Shown: positions 34,296 to 43,200 of the stretch, piece by piece
How the letters are laid out: each line of letters starts with the position of its first letter
Position numbering within the stretch: position 1 is the first letter of the stretch
Assembly: GCA_964459305.1 (NCBI GenBank)
Contig: CAYWNA010000005.1
Span: 89,485 to 153,484, forward strand
Length of the DNA stretch: 64,000 nucleotides
Source: CAYWNA01 sp964459305
GTDB taxonomy: Bacteria; Planctomycetota; Planctomycetia; Pirellulales; Pirellulaceae
Reading direction: 5' to 3'
The notes under the pieces: model-generated
What the model saw: only the letters and a program-made list of their open reading frames with translations
Told to the model about the DNA's origin: nothing
Databases searched by the model: none
Translations under genes and position numbers: made by a program

Positions 34296-34627
34296 CGTGT
34301 TTCCACTGTCACCCTTGCGTGGATAACGCATTGTGTTGTTTCTGAAAGCCTTAGCCACGCCAGCGTTTGCGACCACGTGACGTTTCGTGTAGAACTTGGA
34401 AGCCTTGCTAGCTGTCGTGTTTTCACGGCTGTTCTTGCAGCTACCGTCCGTCTCCTGATGCCTGTGGACGGCACGGCCAAACGATCGCTGGCACGACTAA
34501 CTTGTTCTGAATTCGCAGATCATGTCAATTCCTGAAGTGTGACAGTAGACTTACTTCGGCACTCCGTATCCAACACCGACCGTGTGTTGTCGAGGGTTCG
34601 GCGTGACGGCGCAGGGAGAACTACATC

Positions 34628-36988
34628 ATGGTGGATTGGTCTTTTTCCGATAACAATCGGGAATTCGTCATTCGTACGCCGCACACGCCGAGGCCGTGGA
34701 TCAACTACCTGACCAATGGCCGGTACTGCGCACTGGTGAGCCAGACCGGGGGCGGCTTCAGCTTCTTCTTGGATCCATCGCATCATGTGATCACACGGCG
34801 CGAGCAGGATGCCCTCCTGAACGATCGTCCCGGACGTTTTGTGTTTATTCAGGATCTGGACGACATGGCGTTCTGGAACGTGGGCGGGAATCCGTGCCCG
34901 GAGCCGCTGGACGAGTTCGTGTGCCGTCATGGTTTTGGCTATACGGAGATAGGTTCGACGCGCAGCGACGTTGAGGCGGAGGTCGAGTTTCTTGTTCCGC
35001 CGGACGCCGACGCGGAAATTTGGCGTTTGCGTTTTGAGAACCGCGGTACGCGTGCTCGCCGTCTTCGTATCGTGGCGTACCAGGAATTCGTGTTGGGTAA
35101 CAGCCTGATCGACCCGATCGCCCGCCGTTTTGATTCGTTTTTCAAGCGTGCCCAAGTCGACGAGGGCGTGGTGGTGGCCAGCAGACTCAACTGGTACTTG
35201 CGCGGCCAGCGGGCAGACGGCCCGTGGGAGTATGATGCATTCACCACCGCAACGCGGCCCGCGGACCAAGTCTGGCTGGACAAAGAAGAATTCATCGGTA
35301 CCTACCGCGACGTGTCTCGACCGCTGGCGCTGGACGAGGCCACTGCCACCCCGAAGCAAACGGAGGTTTGGGGAATCGATCTGATTGGCGCGCTGGAGTG
35401 GCGTTTGGACCTCGCCCCGGACCAGGCAGTCCGGTGGGAAATGCTGACGGGAATCGCACCGACAGGCACGGCTGTGGAAACCGCGCGGGAACTGGCCGAA
35501 TCGGAACGCATCGAGCGGATGCACGAATCGACTCGAACGCATTGGGCCGAGCGCGCCACTCGCATCTCGGTCAAAACCCCCGACAATACCCTCAACCAAC
35601 TGTCGAGTGGGTGGACGCCGTATCAGATCATTGTCAAGTCGTATTTCACGTCAGCTCCTTCCTACTATCACGCTTCGGACGGCAGCCCGGGGTTCCGCGA
35701 CGCGATGCAGGATGCCTTCGGTCTCTGTTCGTTCGAGCCGGATCGGGCCCGCGAAATGATCTTGCGGATTTCGCGTTTTCAGTTTTCCGACGGCAGTGCA
35801 AGCCATCGGGCGCCGCGAATACCACTGCCGCCGGAACGCTCGGAGAAGTCGGACTTGCCGCTGTGGATCTCGCTAACGACGCTTACGTACGTGCGCGAGT
35901 CCGGCGATACGTCGATCATCCTCGAAAAGGTACCGTTCGCTGACGGCCCCGAAGCGACGCTGTTGGATCACATCCGCGTCGGTCTGGAGCGCTCGCTGCA
36001 AGATGTCGGGCGTCGCGGACTGCCTTTGATCCACTACGGTGATTGGAACGACGCGTTGGATGGCCTGGGTGGGGAAGGTCGAGGCGAGTCTGTGTTTCTC
36101 GGCCAGTTCTTGGTGCTCGCGCTGAAAAACTCCGCCAAGCTAGCTGAACTGGTGGGCGAAAACGAGCTCGCGCGGAGCTGGCTGAGCAAGTGTGATGAAC
36201 TGGTCGAGATGATCAACCGCGACTGCTGGGATGACGATCGATTCGTGCGGGCCTTCCACGACGACGGAACCGTAATCGGTTGTCAAGAGAACGCCGAGGG
36301 GAGTCTCTATCTCAACCCGCAAGTCTGGGCCGTTCTGGCTGACGCGGCACCCAGGGAGCGATTGGAAATCTGCATGGACTCCGTGCACCGAGAATTGGAT
36401 TCGCCATTCGGAATTCGATGCCTTGCCCCGGCCTATTCGCGCCACGATCCACACGTGGGTCTAATATCCCGATTTCCTCCCGGCATTAAGGAAAACGGCG
36501 CCGTTTTTTCGCATGCAATGGCTTTCTGTCTGGTTGCCGAGTTGATGCTAGGCCGCGCCGACCGTGCATGGGAAATCCTTCAGAAGGCCAGCCCCGTTCT
36601 TCGCGCGAAAAACCACCCGGACTATCGCATGGAGCCCTACGTGTACAGCCAGTTCGTGGCGGGTCCAGAGACGAATCTTCGGGGCCAGGGATTCCATCAT
36701 TGGCTGACCGGGACATGCTCTTGGATGCAGTACGCGGTGGTGAACTGGCTGCTGGGCGCACGGGCCGACCTGGACGGTTTGCGATTGGATCCCTGTATCC
36801 CCAGCCATTGGCAGCGTTTCGAACTCGTCCGGCCCTATCGCGGCAGCACACTGCACATCACTGTCGAGAATCCAAATGGCAAGAGCAAAGGCATCCAGAA
36901 GCTCGATGTCGATGGCCAGGAGATTCCAGGCAACCTGCTGCCACCGCCGAAGAAAGAGCGAGTGGACGTGCATGCGGTGATCGAGTAA
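34628..36988 (+). CDS. GH94-family disaccharide phosphorylase (cellobiose/chitobiose phosphorylase-like)
   Basis: 786 residues in the GH94 (former GT36) pattern. An N-terminal beta-sandwich (to about residue 270) opens with FVIRTPHTPRPWINYLTNGR. A helical linker leads into the (alpha/alpha)6 barrel, with NQLSSGWTPYQIIVKSYFT, the conserved region SPGFRDAMQDAFGLCSFEPD, and the general-acid Asp at about 472 in HYGDWNDALDGLG. NGAVFSHAMAFCLVAELMLG and TGTCSWMQYAVVNWLLG follow. These enzymes reversibly phosphorolyse beta-linked glucose or GlcNAc disaccharides, releasing sugar 1-phosphate, in the cytosol. The specific disaccharide cannot be told. It has a GGGAGA ribosome-binding site and no partner gene. 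Confidence 0.92.
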   Translation: MVDWSFSDNNREFVIRTPHTPRPWINYLTNGRYCALVSQTGGGFSFFLDPSHHVITRREQDALLNDRPGRFVFIQDLDDMAFWNVGGNPCPEPLDEFVCRHGFGYTEIGSTRSDVEAEVEFLVPPDADAEIWRLRFENRGTRARRLRIVAYQEFVLGNSLIDPIARRFDSFFKRAQVDEGVVVASRLNWYLRGQRADGPWEYDAFTTATRPADQVWLDKEEFIGTYRDVSRPLALDEATATPKQTEVWGIDLIGALEWRLDLAPDQAVRWEMLTGIAPTGTAVETARELAESERIERMHESTRTHWAERATRISVKTPDNTLNQLSSGWTPYQIIVKSYFTSAPSYYHASDGSPGFRDAMQDAFGLCSFEPDRAREMILRISRFQFSDGSASHRAPRIPLPPERSEKSDLPLWISLTTLTYVRESGDTSIILEKVPFADGPEATLLDHIRVGLERSLQDVGRRGLPLIHYGDWNDALDGLGGEGRGESVFLGQFLVLALKNSAKLAELVGENELARSWLSKCDELVEMINRDCWDDDRFVRAFHDDGTVIGCQENAEGSLYLNPQVWAVLADAAPRERLEICMDSVHRELDSPFGIRCLAPAYSRHDPHVGLISRFPPGIKENGAVFSHAMAFCLVAELMLGRADRAWEILQKASPVLRAKNHPDYRMEPYVYSQFVAGPETNLRGQGFHHWLTGTCSWMQYAVVNWLLGARADLDGLRLDPCIPSHWQRFELVRPYRGSTLHITVENPNGKSKGIQKLDVDGQEIPGNLLPPPKKERVDVHAVIE

Positions 36989-37047
36989 GGACAAGATCAC
37001 CGATACGTCGCATCTTCCTTTGGCGAGCGGCGGGCGTTAGGGGGTCC

Positions 37048-37199
37048 GGGGTCAGCTCTTTTGCACTTGACATACTGCAAGAATCGACCGTGCCGTGTCT
37101 CGCCTATCTCAGGAGCAGAGATGCGTCAATGGCAAAGGGTTGACCCCGTCCCGCACCAAATGTGTTGCGCTGTGTGTCAAGTGTCAAGAGTTGACCCCA
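37048..37199. repeat. Inverted copies of a 25-base motif at the left edge of an accessory island
   Basis: GGGGTCAGCTCTTTTGCACT(TGACA) at 37048-37072 is inverted as TGTCAAGTGTCAAGAGTTGA(CCCC) at 37175-37199. A second inner GTTGACCCC occurs near 37139. A third copy of the motif, in the first orientation, is at 38584-38610, past the cassette ORF. About 80 bases after the first copy are also similar to the sequence after the third (GAATCGACCGTGC / GGATCGACCGTGC, then an AGCGATGCG-like stretch). The motif looks like a terminal sequence of a small mobile element or a repeat family. Confidence 0.6.
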
Positions 37200-37422
37200 T
37201 ACCCAGTTCCAGACGCTGTGTTCGAAGCTTCGGGGCCATTATCAATACTATGGTGTGCGCTGTAACGGCCCGTGTATGGATAAGGTCCAGTACGAAGCGA
37301 AACGAGCCTGGCACTACTGGCTTCGTCGGCGTGGAGGCCGCAAGCTGACATGGGAGAAGTTCGAGGCGTTGCTTTCGGATTATCCACTCCCACTACCTCG
37401 TATCACGCAATCCTGGGTTTAG
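37200..37422 (+). pseudogene. Group II intron reverse transcriptase/maturase, C-terminal remnant
   Basis: The plus-strand frame ending at TAG 37420-37422 reads TQFQTLCSKLRGHYQYYGV, then MDKVQYEAKRAWHYWLRRRG and GRKLTWEKFEALLSDYPLPL ending PRITQSWV. This matches the C-terminal maturase and thumb region of bacterial group II intron proteins (LRGHYQYYGV, W..WL.RR, W..F..LL...PLP.PRI..S). All of the reverse transcriptase palm is missing; the remnant begins exactly where the 25-base motif at 37175-37199 ends. The intron RNA's 3' domains follow at 37545. It is a dead fragment. Confidence 0.85.
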
Positions 37423-37606
37423 TTTTACACGTTCCCGGAGTACTGTTGGAGGAGAACGGTGCCTGTCGAGCGGGCGGAGAAAGGTGACGCGGGTTGACCG
37501 CCGTCGGGTGTCAACCTTATCGTATGGAAACGTGCGATACCGAGGAACCGGATGAGGGAAATCCTCACGTCCGGATCTGTGGGGGGATTGGTAGAGCAAT
37601 CGCCGA
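37423..37606 (+). mobile_element. Group II intron 3' end (RNA domains IV-VI remnant)
   Basis: Downstream of the maturase stop, 37545-37577 reads GAACCGGATGAGGGAAATCC then TCACGTCCGGATC, which folds as an intron domain V hairpin: a GGAU/GUCC lower stem, GAGG-GAAA-CCTC top with a GNRA-like tetraloop. The triad at the foot reads AAC rather than the usual AGC or CGC, so it may be inactive. Sequence between 37423 and 37544 would be the end of domain IV. The 3' boundary is near 37595-37606, where an attC-like hairpin begins. The 5' half of the intron is absent. Confidence 0.7.
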
Positions 37607-37695
37607 TTCTACCCGGACACACCGAGCGGCGATTGGTGTGCGGATTTTCAATGGAAGGGTCATCCATCGCCGCCGCCTGATCCGTGTCGTTCGTC
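37607..37695 (+). repeat. attC-like hairpin 1 (integron cassette recombination-site candidate)
   Basis: CGGACACACCGAGCGGCGA on the left pairs imperfectly with TCGCCGCCGCCTGATCCG on the right, around a central ATTTTCAATGGAAGG region. It ends TGATCCGTGTCGTTCGTCGG, nearly the same as the right arm of the element at 38351. Imperfect long hairpins ending in GTT and containing extra-helical bases are the hallmark of attC sites. The left side directly abuts the group II intron remnant, so its R'' end may have been lost. No integrase gene is in the window. Confidence 0.5.
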
Positions 37696-37871
37696 GGATA
37701 AGCCTACCGCCGCTCGCTGGCAAATCTAACAGACAGCATTGAAACAACAAACGGCGTACCAACGGCAATGGTCCATCTGCGCCAGTCATAGCCCGTAGGG
37801 TAACAAGCCGATGCTAAAGACACACTCCACAAACAGAGAACCACTGACCTCCATTCGCTCCAGACCAGCCT

Positions 37872-38348
37872 ATGACCATTGACCAAATACTCTTCGCGGT
37901 TTTCGGCGTTCTCCTCGGAATCGCCGGTAGTAGGCTTCTGGATTACATGCGAGGCAAGGACACCGTTCTCTCGCTTCAACGTGACAACAAGAAACTTGAA
38001 CAAGAAAACAAACACCTTCGCAAGAAACTTGCCGCCTGCCTGAAGTCGGAACAAGATCGCATCGCCCAAAAAGATTATCAAAAAGATCATGGCAGAGACG
38101 ACCAACAGGTTCAGATACTCAGGATACTCGGAACACAGGGCAGCAAATCGGTGAAACAAATCGCTGAGCAAGTTGGCATCAGCGAAGAATTGGCTATTAC
38201 ACATCTTGTTGACCTTTGTCGTGACAATTGCGTTCGGTCGCCACACTACATGCCAGACAGCGAGAGTTGGGAGTACTACCCTCACCATTCAGTGTGGCAC
38301 ATCCGGCAAGCTGGTCGTGTCTACTTAGCACAAAACAGTCTCCTGTAA
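37872..38348 (+). CDS. Hypothetical membrane-anchored protein with coiled coil and winged-helix-like domain (possible integron cassette gene)
   Basis: 158 residues. An N-terminal hydrophobic segment (ILFAVFGVLLGIAGSRLL, about 6-23) is followed by a coiled coil (about 31-60, LQRDNKKLEQENKHLRKKLA). The C-terminal half (about 78-150) looks like a winged helix: ILRILGTQGSKSVKQIAEQV, GISEELAITHLVDLCRDN, then YYPHHSVWHIRQAGRVYLAQ. It is close to the pattern of planctomycete and proteobacterial cassette ORFs, small and without homologous neighbours. It ends two bases before the second attC-like hairpin and its composition is more A-rich than the neighbouring genes. No family can be named. An overlapping frame on the other strand is considered a shadow. 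Confidence 0.7.
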   Translation: MTIDQILFAVFGVLLGIAGSRLLDYMRGKDTVLSLQRDNKKLEQENKHLRKKLAACLKSEQDRIAQKDYQKDHGRDDQQVQILRILGTQGSKSVKQIAEQVGISEELAITHLVDLCRDNCVRSPHYMPDSESWEYYPHHSVWHIRQAGRVYLAQNSLL

Positions 38349-38350
38349 AT

Positions 38351-38412
38351 CCGACGAACCATCGGATGCACGCGAGGCGAGTACGCCCGCGTGATCCGTG
38401 TCGTTTTTAGGG
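38351..38412 (+). repeat. attC-like hairpin 2 directly after the cassette ORF
   Basis: CGAACCATCGGATGCACGCG pairs with CGCGTGATCCGTGTCGTT, leaving an unpaired G in the left arm (GGATGCACGCG against CGCGTGATCC). This is the extra-helical base pattern typical of attC sites. A small inner hairpin GGCG-AGTA-CGCC forms the tip. The right end GTGTCGTTTTTAGG matches the core-site end of hairpin 1. Orientation agrees with the cassette ORF that ends two bases earlier. Confidence 0.55.
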
Positions 38413-38532
38413 AATAGATCATCGCCACGACGTTTCGATACCCGTGTTATCGCGACCTCCTTCAATCGCTGGGGAGATTCGATGCGATTTGTGGATACGC
38501 CACGATCGCTGTTGATTTCCTCGGCGAGAGTC

Positions 38533-38587
38533 CGCGTGGTGCGCGTGGGGCGCGTGCGCGTGGGGCGCGTGGGCGCGTGGGCGTGGG
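38533..38587. repeat. Imperfect tandem repeat of GCGCGTGGG
   Basis: About six diverged copies of GCGCGTGGG-like units in a row, ending just before the GGGGTCAACTC motif at 38584. It has no coding pattern. Confidence 0.75.
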
Positions 38588-38610
38588 GTCAACTCTTTAC
38601 ACTTGACATA
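38584..38610. repeat. Third copy of the 25-base island-border motif
   Basis: TGGGGTCAACTCTTTACACT then TGACATA, matching 37048-37072 and the inverted copy at 37175-37199. It bounds the intron remnant and cassette on the gltD side. From here to 38690 the sequence stays similar to that following the first copy and then enters the end of gltD. Confidence 0.6.
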
Positions 38611-38690
38611 TTTCAGGATCGACCGTGCGCCGACCTCAGAAACAGCGATGCGAACGCCGACGGAGGCGAGCACGTCTTCGCCCCTACGCT

Positions 38691-40256
38691 TCATCGCCAC
38701 GCGCTCAGGGCGGAGCCCATCGTGATGCCTGGCGCCGGAAGGGTGCTGCCACCCATCAGGTATTCGTCGATCGCTCGGGCGGCCCCGCGGCCTTCGTTGA
38801 TTGCCCATACAACGAGCGATTGGCCGCGACGGCAATCGCCGGCGGCAAAGACGCCTTCGACGGTCGTGGCGAACTTGCCGTGTCCGGCTTGGTAGTTGGT
38901 GCGATTGTCATACTCCAGGCCCAGCATGTCCGACACGGTGTGCTCAGGGCCCAGAAAGCCCAGAGAAAGAAAGACCTGATCGGCCATCCAGAGTTTTTCC
39001 GTGCCGGGGACCTCGCTGAATGGCGCGCCGTCGGACGGTTGCGACCAGTCGATCTCGACGGTCCGGACGCCCGCCACGTTTCCTTTGCCGTCGTCGACGA
39101 ACTCCTTCGAGAGGATCGAGTAGACTCGCGGGTCATCGCCGAAGCGTTCTTTGCATTCGGCGTGTGAGTAATCCACGCGAAAGACGTGTGGCCACTGAGG
39201 CCATGGGTTGCTCGATGCCCGATCGGCCGGGGGTTTGCCCAGCAATTCGAAATTCACCACGCCTTTCGCGCCATGCCGCAGCGATGTCCCGATGCAGTCG
39301 GCACCGGTGTCGCCACCGCCAATGACAATCACATTTTGGCCTTTGGCAGACAGGTAGGTCGCGTCCTCCAAGTTTGAATCGAGCAGGCTTTTCGTATTGC
39401 GAGTCAGGAAATCCATGGCAAAGTGGATTCCCTTGAACTCGCGGCCGGGAATCGTCAGATCGCGAGGCTTGGTAGCGCCCGTCGCCAGCACAAGAGCGTC
39501 GTTCGCCTGCCGCAACTCGTTGGGGTCGATGTACTGGATATCTTGCCCGCCTTCTTTCATGATTCCGGTCATGTGCCCAGCAGGAAAGTCCTCCTTCTTG
39601 CCGACGTGGGCTCTGGTAACGAACTTGATGCCCTCCTGCTGCAACAAATTGATGCGTCGCTCGACCACGGCCTTTTCGAGTTTCATGCTCGGAATGCCGT
39701 ACATCAGCAAACCGCCGATCCGATCGGCCCGTTCATAGACGGTGACTTCGTGACCGACTTTGTTCAGTTGCGCGGCCGCAGCCAACCCGGCCGGGCCTGA
39801 GCCGACGATGGCCACCCTCTTCCCGGTGCGGGCGCTCGGCGGATTCGGCTTGACCCAACCTTCGGCAAAACCGCGGTCGATGATGGCGCATTCGATGTTC
39901 TTGATTGTTACCGGAGGGTCGATGATGCCCAGCACGCAGGCACCTTCGCACGGCGCGGGGCATGCACGACCAGTGAACTCCGGAAAGTTGTTCGTCTTGT
40001 GAAGACGATCCAGCGCGTCGCGCCAACGCCCTTGGTATACCAGGTCGTTCCACTCCGGGATCAAGTTGTCGATGGGACAGCCTGTACCGGACATGCAGAA
40101 CGGGACCCCGCAATCCATACACCGCGCGCCCTGTGTGCGCAAATGCTCTTCCTGCGGATCCGTATAGATTTCGTCGAAATCCTCCACTCGCGCCAATGGC
40201 AATCGGTACGGGACGTTCTGTCGTTCGTATTCTCTGAAGCCTGTCGGTTTTCCCAT
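38691..40256 (-). CDS. gltD: Glutamate synthase (NADPH) small subunit
   Basis: 521 residues, somewhat longer than typical (about 470-490). The N-terminal Fe-S region has RCMDCGVPFC and CPAPCEGAC, cysteines for two [4Fe-4S] clusters. The FAD motif is VAIVGSGPAGLAAAAQL (G-x-G-x-x-G, about 148-164), followed by IGGLLMYGIPSMKLEK, and the NADPH motif is VIVIGGGDTGADCIG. The C-terminal GVFAAGDCRRGQSLVVWAIN is the FAD-site aspartate region. It passes electrons from NADPH to the large subunit for glutamine plus 2-oxoglutarate to two glutamates. Its start is 8 bases after the gltB stop, in the same operon. Confidence 0.95.
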   Translation of the reverse strand: MGKPTGFREYERQNVPYRLPLARVEDFDEIYTDPQEEHLRTQGARCMDCGVPFCMSGTGCPIDNLIPEWNDLVYQGRWRDALDRLHKTNNFPEFTGRACPAPCEGACVLGIIDPPVTIKNIECAIIDRGFAEGWVKPNPPSARTGKRVAIVGSGPAGLAAAAQLNKVGHEVTVYERADRIGGLLMYGIPSMKLEKAVVERRINLLQQEGIKFVTRAHVGKKEDFPAGHMTGIMKEGGQDIQYIDPNELRQANDALVLATGATKPRDLTIPGREFKGIHFAMDFLTRNTKSLLDSNLEDATYLSAKGQNVIVIGGGDTGADCIGTSLRHGAKGVVNFELLGKPPADRASSNPWPQWPHVFRVDYSHAECKERFGDDPRVYSILSKEFVDDGKGNVAGVRTVEIDWSQPSDGAPFSEVPGTEKLWMADQVFLSLGFLGPEHTVSDMLGLEYDNRTNYQAGHGKFATTVEGVFAAGDCRRGQSLVVWAINEGRGAARAIDEYLMGGSTLPAPGITMGSALSAWR

Positions 40257-40264
40257 GTTTTATC

Positions 40265-43200
40265 TCATATCGGCTGACTGGCCCGCTCTACGTGGACGGC
40301 AGCTTCCTCTTCTTCGTCGTGCGACATACGGTCGGTCAACGCCCGCTTGTAGTCGATCGGCAGCACTTTGATGAACTCGTGGCGGATGACCCTGTCTGGC
40401 TCGTCCAGTACCTTCAGTGCCACGGGTGATCCAGTGTACTGCCGATGCAGATCGATCATCTCCAGCACCATACCGGCCTCTTCCTCCGTTTCGATGCGTT
40501 CAAGCTCGACTAGGCCCAGGTTGCAGTTCAGTCGGAATGCGTCCTCGTCGCGTGCCCAGACGTAGGCGATGCCGCCCGACATTCCCGCGGCGAAATTGCG
40601 TCCCACAGGACCAAGGATGACGACGCGTCCCCCCGTCATATACTCGCAACCGTGTTCCCCGACACCCTCGACCACCGCCCACGCGCCGCTGTTCCGTACA
40701 CAGAATCGCTCGGCTGCCCGGCCGCGAATGAAGGCCCGGCCTCCCGTTGCACCGTACAACGCCACATTGCCGACAATGATATTGTCCTCCGCGGCAAACG
40801 TGCTTGCCTTCGGTGGATAGATGATCAAATGTCCGCTGCAGAGGCCTTTTCCCACATAGTCATTGGCATCGCCCTCCAACTCCAGAGTGACGCCGCTGGC
40901 CAGGAATGCGCCGAAGCTCTGGCCGGCGGATCCGTTCAACTTGAAGTGGATCGTGCCGTCTGGAAGACCTTTCTCGCCCCACCGCTTGACGATTTCGTGG
41001 CTGAGAATCGTGCCGACGGCCCGGTTGGTGTTCTGGATCGTCAACTCCTCGCACACCTTCTCGCCTCGCTCCAACGCTGGAGCCGCCAAACGCAGCAGTT
41101 GCGTGTTGTCCAGTGCCTTGTCCAAGCCATGGTTCTGTTTGATCGTGCAGCGAACCGGAACGCTGTCGTCCGGTTTCTGAGCCGGCGTGAGGATCGGCGT
41201 CAGATCCAGCCCGTCAGCCTTCCAGTGCCGAATGGCGTCTTCCGTCTCCAAACAGTCGACGCGTCCGATGATATCGTCCATCTTACGGAAGCCCAAATCG
41301 GCCATCATTCGCCTAGCCTCCTCCGCGACCATGAACAGGTAGTTGACGACGTACTCCGGCTTGCCGCCAAACTCCTTCCGCAATTCCGGGTCCTGGGTTG
41401 CGACGCCGACGGGGCACGTGTTCAAGTGACACTTGCGCATCATGATGCAGCCTAAGGTGATCAGCGGCGCGGTGGCAAAGCCCATCTCCTCGGCGCCCAG
41501 CATTGCAGCGATCACCACGTCACGCCCCGTCTTCAGGCCGCCATCGGTCTGCAAAACCACGCGGCTACGCAAGTCGTTCAGCACCAACGTCTGGTGCGTC
41601 TCTGCAATGCCCAATTCCCATGGCAATCCGGCGTGCTTGATGCTGGTCAGCGGCGAGGCCCCGGTACCCCCTTCGGCCCCGGAGATCAGGATGTGGTCCG
41701 CGTGGGCTTTGGCCACACCCGCGGCAACCGTTCCCACGCCGACCTCGGATACCAGTTTCACACTGACGCGGGCCGACGGATTGGCGTTTTTCAGATCATG
41801 GATCAATTGCGCCAAATCCTCGATCGAATAGATGTCGTGATGCGGCGGCGGGCTGATCAGGCCTACGCCGGGCGTCGAGTAACGCGTCTGTGCGATGGTT
41901 TCGCTGACCTTGTGGCCCGGCAGTTCGCCGCCTTCGCCCGGTTTGGCCCCCTGAGCGATCTTGATCTGCAACTCGTCGGCGTTGGCCAAATACCATGCAG
42001 TGACTCCGAACCGCCCAGAAGCCACTTGCTTGATTGCCGACCGCCTGGAATCACCATTGGGCAGAGTCTCGAAGCGTTTTGGATCCTCACCGCCTTCGCC
42101 GGTATTGCTTTTTCCGCCCACACGGTTCATAGCAATCGCCAAGGTCTCGTGTGCCTCGGCGGATATGGAGCCAAAGCTCATGGCGCCGGTGCAAAAACGC
42201 TTGACGATCTCTCGCGCGGGCTCGACGTCCTCCAGCGGAATCGGAGCACCCGCCGCGTTCGACTTGAAACGCAACAGGCCTCGAAGCGTACACCGGGTTC
42301 GCCCGTTATTGTTCTCATACTCGGCGAACCGCCAGTATGCATCCTTGTCGCCCGCGCGGGCCGCCGCCTGCAAATTGGAGATCGCGACGGGATCCCACGC
42401 GTGTCGTTCCCCTTCGGTCCGCCAATGGAATTCGCCTAGATTCGGAAGCACGGGGACGCGGTCTTCCGCTTGCCTTGGATACCCCAACGCATGGCGACGC
42501 AGCGCTTCCTCGGCCAACGTTTGGAGGCCAACGCCCTGAACACGGCTCGCCGTGCCGGCAAAGCAGCGTTCAATCACCTCGTCATTCAAGCCGAGTGCCT
42601 CGAAGATCTGGGCGCCTTTGTACGACTGCAGGGTGGAAATACCCATCTTGCCCATCACCTTCAGCATGCCCTTGGACACGCCCTTACGATAGGCCGCAAC
42701 AACACGGTCGTCGTCCGCGAATTCTTCGGTGTCCAGAAGCCCGTCCTGGCGGGCTTGCCACAAGGCTTCGAACGCCAAGTACGGGTTGATCGCGTCTGCA
42801 CCGTAACCGATCAGCAGACAGTGATGGTGGACCTCGCGGGCCTCCCCGGTTTCCAGAATGATACCGATCCGCGTCCGCTTGGCCTTGCGGATCAAGCGAT
42901 GATGAACCGCGCCGCACGCCAGCAGCGAACTGACCGGCACGCGATCGGCCGAGATGTGGCGGTCGGACAGCACGAGGAGGCTGTATTCGTCGTCGATGGC
43001 CGCCTCGGCTAGTGCGCAGATACGATCCAGGGCGGCTGCCTCGCCTGTCGTGCCCTCGATCTGCGGGAACGTAATGTCAATTGTCTTCGTTCGCCAGCCG
43101 CGGTGTTCCATATGCTTGATCGCGGCCACCTCCTCGTTGGTCAGGATCGGATGCGGCACCAGCAGTCGGTGGCAGTGGTCGGCGGTTGTTTCGACTAGGT

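Larger units (their letters stand above)
33772..34627. other. 856-base divergent gap between patatin and GH94 genes
   Basis: The gap holds two palindromic repeats (34038-34110 and 34189-34295). Between 34300 and 34520 the sequence is of lower GC and shows no coding pattern on either strand that I trust. The last 20 bases carry the GGGAGA ribosome-binding site of the GH94 gene. Promoters for both genes must lie here but none is clear. Confidence 0.6.

Noticed and set aside
37704..38288. A 194-residue minus-strand frame with a hydrophobic stretch over the cassette ORF
   Set aside because: Its hydrophobic part is the complement of the lysine/glutamate-rich coiled coil of the plus-strand gene. 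The plus frame has an ordered domain layout and agrees with the attC-like orientation.
38533..38587. Tandem GCGCGTGGG units considered as a CRISPR-like array
   Set aside because: The units are short, imperfect and have no spacers; no cas genes are present.
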